Of a stretch of 64,000 bases of DNA, positions 5,795-12,439 are shown in pieces (position 1 is the stretch's first letter; each line of letters begins with the position of its first letter). The notes under the pieces were generated by a model, which was not told the origin of the DNA, made no database searches, and worked only from the letters and a program-made list of their open reading frames with translations. Both the position numbers and the translations under genes were made by a program. Source of the DNA: Opitutus terrae PB90-1. GTDB lineage: Bacteria; Verrucomicrobiota; Verrucomicrobiia; Opitutales; Opitutaceae. The stretch lies in assembly GCF_000019965.1 (NCBI RefSeq), contig NC_010571.1, positions 1,302,001 to 1,366,000 on the forward strand, given 5' to 3'.

Positions 5795-5869
5795 CTTCCC
5801 GTAGTGAAAGAGCTATCACACGGCTCTGCGAAGGCCGAGTTCCGGGTGCAATTCCCGGCGGGAGGACCA
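5795..5869 (+). tRNA. tRNA-Arg(GCG)
   Basis: Acceptor CTTCCCG/CGGGAGG, anticodon loop CTGCGAA (GCG at 5828-5830), A73 and encoded CCA. T-loop TGCAATT (G55); D-loop AAAGAGCTA (A18-G19). Bacteria normally read CGU/CGC with an ACG anticodon edited to inosine by TadA; a GCG anticodon avoids that step and is rare. Confidence 0.86.
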
Positions 5870-5873
5870 ATTT

Positions 5874-5948
5874 CCTCGCGTGGTGAAATTACAATCATGC
5901 AGCGCTTCGAACGCTGTGTTGTGGGTGGGAGTCCCGCCGCGAGGTCCA
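5874..5948 (+). tRNA. tRNA-Arg(TCG) with G56
   Basis: Acceptor CCTCGCG/CGCGAGG, anticodon loop CTTCGAA (TCG at 5907-5909), T73 and encoded CCA. T-loop TGGGAGT is the only one in the array with G56. D-arm GTGA-AATTACAA-TCAT places C at position 19, so the 19-56 Watson-Crick pair is inverted rather than lost. Confidence 0.84.
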
Positions 5949-5952
5949 CTTT

Positions 5953-6025
5953 CTCCGCGTGGCCGAGAAGCTCAGGCCTCCGCCTTCTAAGCGGATCGAC
6001 GCAGGTGCAAATCCTGCCGCGGGGA
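5953..6025 (+). tRNA. tRNA-Arg(TCT), no encoded CCA
   Basis: Acceptor CTCCGCG/CGCGGGG, anticodon loop CTTCTAA (TCT at 5986-5988) and A73 followed by CTT, so CCA must be added after transcription. It is the only member lacking CCA. T-loop TGCAAAT (G55). D-loop AGAAGCTCA (A18-G19). The next tRNA begins five bases later. Confidence 0.84.
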
Positions 6026-6029
6026 CTTC

Positions 6030-6119
6030 GGAGGCGAAACCGGCCGAGGTGCCGGCACCTGTTTGAAGCGGATCGGGCGACATTCGGTCGCTGGGGAGCA
6101 TGACCTCTCGCCTCCGCCA
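6030..6119 (+). tRNA. tRNA-Ser(TGA)
   Basis: Acceptor GGAGGCG/CGCCTCC, anticodon loop TTTGAAG (TGA at 6064-6066), variable arm GCGAC-ATTCG-GTCGC, G73 (serine discriminator) and encoded CCA. T-loop AGCATGA (A54, G55, T58). Position 8 is A. D-arm CCGGC-CGAGGT-GCCGG. Confidence 0.84.
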
Positions 6120-6129
6120 TCTTTTTGTT

Positions 6130-6215
6130 GGAGAGCAAAACCGCGAAGGGCGGTGATCGGTTGGAAGCCGTTTCGAGCCGAGAGGCTTGTGAAGCAGGAC
6201 CACTGCTCTCCGCCA
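6130..6215 (+). tRNA. tRNA-Ser(GGA)
   Basis: Acceptor GGAGAGC/GCTCTCC, anticodon loop TTGGAAG (GGA at 6163-6165), variable arm AGCC-GAGA-GGCT, G73 and encoded CCA. T-loop AGCAGGA has A54, G55 and G58, and the T-stem is weak. D-arm CCGC-GAAGG-GCGG. Confidence 0.82.
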
Positions 6216-6219
6216 CTTT

Positions 6220-6309
6220 GGAGAGTGAACCCGCCGAGGCGCGGGCGCTGTTTCGAAAGCAGATGGATCGGCTCTGCCGGTTGGGGCGCAAGTCCTCCGC
6301 TCTCCGCCA
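6220..6309 (+). tRNA. tRNA-Ser(CGA)
   Basis: Acceptor GGAGAGT/GCTCTCC, anticodon loop TTCGAAA (CGA at 6254-6256), variable arm CGGC-TCT-GCCG, G73 and encoded CCA. T-loop CGCAAGT (C54, G55, A58). D-arm CCCGC-CGAGGC-GCGGG. Confidence 0.83.
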
Positions 6310-6313
6310 ACAT

Positions 6314-6387
6314 TGGCTCGTAGCTCAAAAGCAGAGCAATCGGCTGATAACCGATCGACGACGGAGCGTTACCGTCCGGGCCAACCA
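6314..6387 (+). tRNA. tRNA-Ile(GAT)
   Basis: Acceptor TGGCTCG/CGGGCCA, anticodon loop CTGATAA (GAT at 6346-6348), A73 and encoded CCA. T-loop AGCGTTA (A54, G55, T58). D-arm GCTC-AAAAGCA-GAGC (A18-G19). Normal short variable loop, unlike the TAT tRNA. Confidence 0.88.
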
Positions 6388-6395
6388 ATTTCGAT

Positions 6396-6482
6396 GGAGG
6401 GTTAATTCCGAGAGTCGGGAGCCGCGGTGCTAACGCGTGCGGCGATTCTTTCGCTGAGGGGCAGGACCTCAGCCCTCCGCCA
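6396..6482 (+). tRNA. tRNA-Ser(GCT)
   Basis: Acceptor GGAGGGT/GCCCTCC, anticodon loop GTGCTAA (GCT at 6429-6431), variable arm GCGA-TTCTT-TCGC, G73 and encoded CCA. T-arm TGAGG-GGCAGGA-CCTCA has G54, G55 and G58. D-arm TTCCG-AGAGT-CGGGA. Confidence 0.84.
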
Positions 6483-6483
6483 T

Positions 6484-6557
6484 TGCTGGGTCGTCTAGCA
6501 GTAGGACAGCGGTCTCTGAAGCCGCGAACGCATGTGCGACTCATGCCCCGGCAGCCA
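6484..6557 (+). tRNA. tRNA-Gln(CTG)
   Basis: Acceptor TGCTGGG/CCCGGCA, anticodon loop CTCTGAA (CTG at 6516-6518), G73 and encoded CCA. T-loop TGCGACT (G55). D-arm GTCT-AGCAGTA-GGAC (A18-G19). Confidence 0.88.
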
Positions 6558-6564
6558 TTTTCAT

Positions 6565-6639
6565 TCTCTGCAAGCATAGGCAGCGATGCAGCGGTTTCGT
6601 AAACCGCAGAGGCCGGCGCAAGCCCGGCGCGGAGATCCA
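6565..6639 (+). tRNA. tRNA-Thr(CGT), last of the array
   Basis: Acceptor TCTCTGC/GCGGAGA, anticodon loop TTCGTAA (CGT at 6598-6600), T73 and encoded CCA. T-loop CGCAAGC (C54, G55, A58). D-arm GCAT-AGGCAGCG-ATGC (A18-G19). The HNH gene follows 85 bp later on the same strand. Confidence 0.87.
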
Positions 6640-6724
6640 TCTCTTTTCGCAAAAAAGAACACACACCGACGTCGGGCGAGCTGGGTTCAGCGTGAGCCAT
6701 CACATTTTCAAACCATCTCCTCCC

Positions 6725-7360
6725 ATGAACACCGACGTTCTCGACAAGCCAATCGTGCTCTCGCTTAACCGCGCGTGGCAGGTCATCGGCCACCGGACCA
6801 TCAAGCAGGCGCTCATCGCGCTCAATGGCGGCGCAGCTGGTCTGCCGCCGGCGGTGGGCGTGGACATCGCCTACCCGAAGCTCGAGGACGGTTCCTGGAA
6901 CTTCGACCGGCCGCTCTACTTGAACCCGGTCGCTTGGGACGAGTGGGTGAAGCTGCCCGTGCGCGATTTCGATTTCTCGATCTCCACGCCGAAGCTCCAC
7001 CTGCGGGTGCCAACAGTGATCGTCTCGACCCAGTTCGATCGCATGCCGCTGCGCATCCCGCGCGTCACGCGCCAGGCGGTCTTCGAGCGCGACCGGGGCG
7101 TCTGCCAATACACCGGCGAATTCGTCGGCAAGAATGGCGGCAACCTGGACCACGTCGTTCCACGCGATCGCGGCGGCCGCGACTCGTTCGAGAACCTCGT
7201 TTGGTCAAAGAAGGAGATCAACTCCCTTAAGGCTAATCGGCTTCCCCACGAAGCGGGCCTGCGGCTCGTCCGCAAGCCGACGGCACCCAAACCACTGCCG
7301 GTGGCCGCCACCGTTCGCGAAGCGCGGCACCCCGACTGGCGGCACTTCCTTCACCTCTGA
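6725..7360 (+). CDS. HNH endonuclease family protein next to the tRNA array
   Basis: From ATG 6725 the protein is 211 aa; an in-frame GTG at 6692 would add 11 residues. The C-terminal half carries an HNH core: ERDRGVCQYTG, then NLDHVVPRDRGG and ENLVWSKKEINSLK, giving the LDH and N-terminal metal-binding residues. Only one Cys is near the core, so it is not a four-Cys zinc type. The N-terminal 110 residues resemble no family I can name. HNH enzymes cut DNA, or sometimes RNA, with a metal ion. Position between the array and the sigma gene suggests it belongs to the cassette; its substrate is unknown. Confidence 0.8.
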   Translation: MNTDVLDKPIVLSLNRAWQVIGHRTIKQALIALNGGAAGLPPAVGVDIAYPKLEDGSWNFDRPLYLNPVAWDEWVKLPVRDFDFSISTPKLHLRVPTVIVSTQFDRMPLRIPRVTRQAVFERDRGVCQYTGEFVGKNGGNLDHVVPRDRGGRDSFENLVWSKKEINSLKANRLPHEAGLRLVRKPTAPKPLPVAATVREARHPDWRHFLHL

Positions 7361-7462
7361 TCCACGTAGCGCCGGGCCGACCGTCCTCAGGCCCAATCGC
7401 CCGGGCGCCACATCATCTCTCCCCGCAAGCCTCTCTATCAGCGATGGCTGATTCTCACTCCC

Positions 7463-8185
7463 GTGCTCCTCTCGGTATCCAGTTCACCGGCTTCGCTTGC
7501 CGACACGCTCACGATTGTGGACGTGGCGGTGGCGGCCGTCGCACGCCGGTTGCCGGCCCACGTGTCGCGCGAAGACCTCGCTAGCGCGGGCAAGCTCGCC
7601 CTCGTCGAGGCGATGCTGCGTTTCGACGGTCCGGCCGAACAGCTCCGCGGTTACTGCTTCGCCCGGGTTCGCGGCGCTCTCCTGGATGAGCTCCGCCGCC
7701 TTGACCCGCTGTCTCGCCACACGCGCAGTCAGGTGACCTTCGTTCGGCGTGCAACGGCAGCGCTGGAGAAAGAGCTCCACCGTGCGCCCACGCGGGACGA
7801 GATCGTCACGGCCACCGGCTACTCGCACGAGACGCTCACTCAACTAGAGCGTCTCGCCGAGGCCGCTCAAGCGTGCTCGATCGATGAGACCGACGCCTAC
7901 GGTGACGACCTGCACGTCATCGAAGACGAAGCCGCGTGCCCTGCACGCACGGCTGAGTCGCTCGACGCACACAGCTCCGTGCATGTGGCGCTGGCGCGCC
8001 TGCCTGCGAATCATGCTCATGTGCTCCGCCGCTACTATCTCGACGATGCCACGCTCGACGTGATCGCCGGTGAACTCGGCGTCTCCAAAGAGCGCGTGCG
8101 CCAACTACGCGAAGCCGCCGAGAAAAAGCTCCGCGAGGACTTCATCGTTCTCGCGGTGTGGCAGTCGCTCCTGGCCAACCGATAA
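7463..8185 (+). CDS. FliA/WhiG-type RNA polymerase sigma factor
   Basis: The 240-aa product has the sigma-28 family order: region 2 around residues 18-80 (including RVRGALLDELRRLD, a block typical of FliA and WhiG), region 3 near 95-130 (ATAALEKELHRAPTRDEIV) and a region 4 HTH near 200-232 (LDVIAGELGVSKERVRQLREAAEKKL). The start is GTG 7463; the first in-frame ATG would remove region 2. No flagellar genes are near, so a motility role is unlikely. Its place between the tRNA array and rtcB suggests it controls this cassette, possibly through the TAAA-containing site before the first tRNA. Confidence 0.88.
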   Translation: MLLSVSSSPASLADTLTIVDVAVAAVARRLPAHVSREDLASAGKLALVEAMLRFDGPAEQLRGYCFARVRGALLDELRRLDPLSRHTRSQVTFVRRATAALEKELHRAPTRDEIVTATGYSHETLTQLERLAEAAQACSIDETDAYGDDLHVIEDEAACPARTAESLDAHSSVHVALARLPANHAHVLRRYYLDDATLDVIAGELGVSKERVRQLREAAEKKLREDFIVLAVWQSLLANR

Positions 8186-8408
8186 CCCAGCCCAAAATAC
8201 GAACAGTTTCGCTTCCCCACCATGCACACTCTTGCCGAAGTCCGCCCAGCAGGGCGCACGCTCCGTCTGGTGCGTGTCGCGTCTAAGATTCGCTCCCTGC
8301 CGGAAGTATATCCTGCTCCAGCATGCCTCCGAAAAGACATGGTCGCTGCGCGGCTCTTTCGTGGCACCCGCACTCGCACCATGAGCGTGCGACAAAATTA
8401 GAAATGCC

Positions 8409-9074
8409 ATGCGCTTCCTCGACAAACACGTCTCCCGAGACAAGCGGCTCCTTTCGTTGGAGAGGGAACTAAACCGCCTCTATCAAGCGCAGACACATGC
8501 CCCGATCATTCCGCTCGAGCGTCCGTATCAGCGGGGATGGATGAAGACCTACGTTCTCGACGCTCGAGTGTCGCAGCGTCCAGATGCCATGCTCTTTCGC
8601 ACGATACTCACTCAGGTGAATCGGAACGTCTACTCACGAGAGCGCTCCTTTCTCAATCGGAACGGCGATGAGATCCGCCTCAGTCCCCGCATTATCCCGA
8701 CGGCTGAATGGCTGAAGCTTGCATGGCCTGCGAGTCATCAGCGGTTCTTCGGCTATGGTTGCTGGCGGTTAGACGACCAACCTTGGACACCCATCAAATG
8801 GCGACGTTACATCACAGGATTCAGGCTGATCCATATGTGGTGCCTCCGAGAGGACATCCAACCGCACCTCATCACGCATCAAAGGGTCGAACTCCCGAAG
8901 GTTCGATCGCGCATTGCTGAGATCGAGACGTATCTTAGTGCCACTGCCGGACGCTGCCGCCTGGACTGGCTGCATGGCCGCAGTCGCTGGTGGCGCCGAT
9001 ACTCTTTCACCGCTCACGAGCTTCGCTCCGAAGCTTCGATCGAAGAACAGCTCCATCAACACACACCTGACTAG
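8409..9074 (+). CDS. Hypothetical protein of the RNA-repair cassette
   Basis: The 221-aa product is basic and rich in Arg, Trp and His, with no signal peptide or membrane segment. No family is recognised. It has a conserved-looking core (residues 40-170: PYQRGWMKTYVL, LSPRIIPTAEWLKLAWP, WTPIKWRRYITGFRLI) and would suit a nucleic-acid-binding role. It lies 66 bp before rtcB on the same strand and 223 bp after the sigma gene, in a stretch where no other gene is seen. Confidence 0.65.
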   Translation: MRFLDKHVSRDKRLLSLERELNRLYQAQTHAPIIPLERPYQRGWMKTYVLDARVSQRPDAMLFRTILTQVNRNVYSRERSFLNRNGDEIRLSPRIIPTAEWLKLAWPASHQRFFGYGCWRLDDQPWTPIKWRRYITGFRLIHMWCLREDIQPHLITHQRVELPKVRSRIAEIETYLSATAGRCRLDWLHGRSRWWRRYSFTAHELRSEASIEEQLHQHTPD

Positions 9075-9139
9075 GCAGTCACCTTACAAGCGGCATTCGC
9101 GCTACGTGCAAACCCGCCACCGCGCTAAACTCTTCTCAC

Positions 9140-10675
9140 ATGAACATGGAAATCAAAGCCCGCGATCTCATCGCTGCCGGCTGGCACGAAGGCCGCCGCC
9201 TTGGCCCGGCCCTGCGCCGCGCCCGCGACTTGGAGTCGACGGGTCTTGCGCGTGCCGACGTTTTGACCGCGCTTGAAGCCGAATTCCCGAAGCAGCTCGC
9301 CGTGACCCTGCCGCGCTACGAGCCGGCTCCGCTTGCCGAGGCCATCGAGGCCGAAACGCGCGAGGAAGCGACGAACGTTGCCGCCGCGCGTCAGCGCATG
9401 ACGGAGCTGCTGCACGTCCCGGTAGTGAAGCGCGGCGTAATCATGCCTGACGCCTGCCCGTCGGGCGGTGGTCGCGCCACGATCCCGGTCGGCGGCGGCA
9501 TCGAGGTCGAAAACGCAATCATTCCCGGTGCGCATTCGGCTGACATCTGCTGTTCTATGTTCGCGACCTTCTTTCCCGCCAACCATCCGGTCGGCGAAAT
9601 GATGGATCACCTGCAGAAGACGACGCACTTCGGCGCCGGCGGTCGTCCGCGCGGATACCAGATGACTTCGGCTGTGCTCGAAGAGCCGGTGTGGGACAAC
9701 CCTTTCCTCTCCGGCCTGCGCAGTCGCGCCCAGGATTTCCTCGGCACGCAAGGCGACGGCAACCACTTCGCCTACGTCGGTCGCATTCAGTTCACCGAAG
9801 CGCAGCGTGCTGCCATCGAAGCAGCCGGCTACACCGAGCTGTCCGAATGGATCATGCGCCGCGACGGCGCGTTCAACGTCCTCGTCACTCACCACGGTTC
9901 GCGCGGCCTTGGCGCGGACCTCTACAAGCGCGGCCAGAAGGCTGCCCGCCTGTGGTGCGATGAGAATGCCAAGGACATTCCGGATTCGGCCGCGTGGCTT
10001 CCGGGCGACTCGCCCGAGGGTCGCGACTACTGGGATGCGCTCCAATACATCAGCCGTTGGACCCGGCAGAATCACGCCGTGCTGCATGACGCGCTTCTCC
10101 GCCGCCTCGGTCAGCGCGCGCTCGTGCAAATCGGCAATGAGCACAATTTCGTCTGGAAGCGCGGCGACTCGTTCTTCCACGGCAAGGGCGCCACTCCGGC
10201 ATGGCAGGACGCGCAAGGCCGTCCACTGCTCGGCCTCATCCCGCTCAACATGGCGCGCGAAATCCTCCTCGTGCTTGGTTCGAACAACAACGACTACCTG
10301 TCGTTCTGTCCGCACGGCGCCGGCCGCAACCTCTCGCGCACCGCCATGCTCGCGCCCTACAAGGACGCTGAGGGCGAACTCGATCCTGCGCGTGTGCAGG
10401 AAACGCTTGCGGCGTGCACGGCCGGTCTCGACATCCGCTGGTTCGGCGGCGCACCGGACTTGTCGGAGTCGCCGCTCGGCTACAAGGACGCGACCAAGGT
10501 GAAGGCCCAGATCGATCGCTTCGGCCTGGCCAACGTCGTCGGCGAGATTCAGCCGCAAGGCTGCATCATGGCCGGCGAAGCACCCGAACCGCACTGGGTC
10601 CGCGCCCGTCGCGAAAAACGCGCGAGCCACAAAGCCGCGCGCCGCGAGGGCGAGGCCGAAACCATCGATTCCTAA
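9140..10675 (+). CDS. rtcB: RNA ligase RtcB
   Basis: The 511-aa protein has every RtcB signature: ADICCS (134-139; metal-binding D135 and C137), GDGNHF (205-210), HHGSRG (251-256), NEHNF (333-337), HGKGATP (347-353) and PHGAGR (391-396) with the guanylated His392. RtcB uses GTP and Mn2+ to join 2',3'-cyclic phosphate or 3'-phosphate ends to 5'-OH ends, the ends left by anticodon nucleases and toxins, so it can reseal cut tRNAs. No rtcA and no sigma-54 regulator RtcR is visible. The SPFH gene follows at 147 bp. The C-terminal tail is Lys/Arg/Glu rich. Confidence 0.97.
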   Translation: MNMEIKARDLIAAGWHEGRRLGPALRRARDLESTGLARADVLTALEAEFPKQLAVTLPRYEPAPLAEAIEAETREEATNVAAARQRMTELLHVPVVKRGVIMPDACPSGGGRATIPVGGGIEVENAIIPGAHSADICCSMFATFFPANHPVGEMMDHLQKTTHFGAGGRPRGYQMTSAVLEEPVWDNPFLSGLRSRAQDFLGTQGDGNHFAYVGRIQFTEAQRAAIEAAGYTELSEWIMRRDGAFNVLVTHHGSRGLGADLYKRGQKAARLWCDENAKDIPDSAAWLPGDSPEGRDYWDALQYISRWTRQNHAVLHDALLRRLGQRALVQIGNEHNFVWKRGDSFFHGKGATPAWQDAQGRPLLGLIPLNMAREILLVLGSNNNDYLSFCPHGAGRNLSRTAMLAPYKDAEGELDPARVQETLAACTAGLDIRWFGGAPDLSESPLGYKDATKVKAQIDRFGLANVVGEIQPQGCIMAGEAPEPHWVRARREKRASHKAARREGEAETIDS

Positions 10676-10822
10676 CTCTACGACAATCCACACCCTTTGC
10701 TCCGGCAACATTAGGGCGAGATCAACCAACACGCCTCGTCATCCTATTTTCGATTGGATGGGGCTGATCTGACCACTCTTGCGCCCATATCAATGTTCGC
10801 TTCGGAGCTCCTTCTTCCAGCT

Positions 10823-11719
10823 ATGAAAAGCAACAACATCATCAAAGACACCCACCGCGCTCTCTGGTATGAGGACGGCGTCATGACGCGCGTCCTCGGC
10901 CCCGGCCGCTACAAGCTGCCGTCGCGCTGGCGCTATCTCTTTCGCCGCAAGCCGCAGATCGAAGTCATCCCGGTCGACGTGCGCGAGCGCGACCTCACGA
11001 TCAAGGGCCAGGAAATCCTCACGGCCGATAAAGTCGCGATCCGCGTGAGCATTCTCGTGCAGTTCAAAGTCAGCGATCCGGTGGCTGCACTGCACCAGGT
11101 GAACAATCACGACGAACGCCTTTACAGTGACGTGCAGCTCGCCGCGCGACGTTCGCTCGCATCGATGACGCTCGAGCAGATTCTCACTAACCGAAACCAG
11201 CTCAGCGAAGACATCCTTAACGAGGTCAAGGGCATCGCGGCGACCTACGGCGTCGCGATCCTGCGCGCGGACGTGAAGGACCTCGTTTTCCCCGGCAATC
11301 TCCAGGAGATCATGAACAAAGTGCTCGCCGCCGAACGCCTGGCACAGGCGCAGCTTGTCGAAACGCGCACAAAGGCCGAGCAACAGAAGATCGAGGCCGA
11401 GGCCAAGGCGCAGATCAAACTCGTCGAGGCGAAGAGCACCGCCGAAACCGATGTGACGATCGCCGAATCGCTCGCCGCGTCACGCCTCAAGCAGGCACAC
11501 GCGGAAGCCGAGGCGCTGCGCATTCAGAACGAGGCTGAGATTCGCGCGCTTCGCGAACAGGCAAGCGCCGCCGAAGCCTACGCCAAGCATCCGGCACTCC
11601 TCCGCCTGCGCGAGCTGCAGGCGCTCTCCGAAACCGTGAAGAACGCCAACGCGCGCATCTTCGTCGGGTTCGACAAACACGCGGACTTGAAGGCGGAAGC
11701 CAAGGCGCTGATGGCGTAG
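10823..11719 (+). CDS. SPFH/Band 7 (slipin-like) protein
   Basis: From ATG 10823 the product is 298 aa; the frame opens at 10754, but those 23 residues look non-native. Residues 1-150 form a Band 7 domain (FRRKPQIEVIPVDVRERDL, TIKGQEILTADKVAIRV), followed by an Ala/Glu/Lys-rich coiled coil (about 175-260) and a short C-terminal block. No N-terminal membrane helix is seen, unlike many slipins. SPFH proteins build ring or cage scaffolds, often at membranes, and slipin genes are repeatedly found beside rtcB. A scaffold for the repair machinery is a reasonable inference. Confidence 0.9.
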   Translation: MKSNNIIKDTHRALWYEDGVMTRVLGPGRYKLPSRWRYLFRRKPQIEVIPVDVRERDLTIKGQEILTADKVAIRVSILVQFKVSDPVAALHQVNNHDERLYSDVQLAARRSLASMTLEQILTNRNQLSEDILNEVKGIAATYGVAILRADVKDLVFPGNLQEIMNKVLAAERLAQAQLVETRTKAEQQKIEAEAKAQIKLVEAKSTAETDVTIAESLAASRLKQAHAEAEALRIQNEAEIRALREQASAAEAYAKHPALLRLRELQALSETVKNANARIFVGFDKHADLKAEAKALMA

Positions 11720-11762
11720 TGCAAAACGATCGTTTTTCTAATAGTGCTATCAGCGCAACAAC

Positions 11763-12434
11763 ATGAACTCCGGGGAAAAACTAAAATCCGTCTGCAACAC
11801 CTGCCACGCGGAGACACTGCATGACGTGCTGTTCGAGAAAAAGGAGAACGGCAGCGAGGACATTACAGAGGATTTTTTAATCCAATGGGGCGCTCGATGG
11901 CGCGTCATTCAATGCCGCGGCTGCGAAAGTATCGCGATGAGGCTCGACGCTTGGAACTCGGAGGCTCTCGACGAAAAAGGCCGCCCCGAAGTGGAAACGA
12001 AATATTTCCCGCCCCGCATTTTTCGGCAGTTTCCTAAATGGTTACGCGGAGATGTGCTGACCCAAACGTGCCCTGACGAGGTCGAGGGGTTGATGAAGGA
12101 GCTTTATGTCGCGCTTCAGAACGACAGTCGTGCCGCCGCGACGATGCTGATCCGAGCAATCTTCGAGCACACTATGATCGACAAGGTCGGTGATCAGAAA
12201 TCTTTCACCGCGAACCTAAACAAATTCGAAGCGCAGGGGTTCATTGGTAAGAAGCATCGCGAAGTTGTAGGTTCGATGCTCGAAGCCGGACACGCATCTA
12301 TACACCGTGCATTCGTTCCTGCAAAGGAAGACCTCATCACGTTGGTCGACATCTTGGAAGGCGTCCTTCAAGTCGTTTACGTCCAAGTGCCGAAAGCGGA
12401 CGAGATGAAGAAGCGAATCCCCAAACGCAAATAA
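11763..12434 (+). CDS. DUF4145 domain protein with zinc-ribbon-like N-terminus
   Basis: The 223-aa protein begins with a likely zinc ribbon (CNTCH near residue 11 and CRGCE near 52) and ends with a helical DUF4145-type domain (MKELYVALQNDSRAAATML, IRAIFEHTMID, ASIHRAFVPAKEDL). DUF4145 proteins occur in defence and restriction settings and are thought to be HEPN-like helical domains; nuclease activity is not proven. It is 43 bp after the SPFH gene and 5 bp before the first nucleotidyltransferase, so it is very probably co-transcribed. Confidence 0.8.
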   Translation: MNSGEKLKSVCNTCHAETLHDVLFEKKENGSEDITEDFLIQWGARWRVIQCRGCESIAMRLDAWNSEALDEKGRPEVETKYFPPRIFRQFPKWLRGDVLTQTCPDEVEGLMKELYVALQNDSRAAATMLIRAIFEHTMIDKVGDQKSFTANLNKFEAQGFIGKKHREVVGSMLEAGHASIHRAFVPAKEDLITLVDILEGVLQVVYVQVPKADEMKKRIPKRK

Positions 12435-12439
12435 CCGCG

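Noticed and set aside
3042-6639. CRISPR array or simple tandem repeats as an explanation for the periodic pattern
   Set aside because: The recurrent GGTGCRA and CCA strings belong to distinct cloverleaf tRNAs with different stems and anticodons, not to identical repeats.
3042-6639. G55 as sequencing error or tRNA decay
   Set aside because: It is present in all 38 genes while stems are paired and positions 18, 54, 58 and 19/56 change in a coordinated way.
5719-7153. Long minus-strand frames across the tRNA array (190 and 388 aa)
   Set aside because: They are antisense to consecutive tRNAs and to the HNH gene; repeated short motifs in them are translations of tRNA T-arms.
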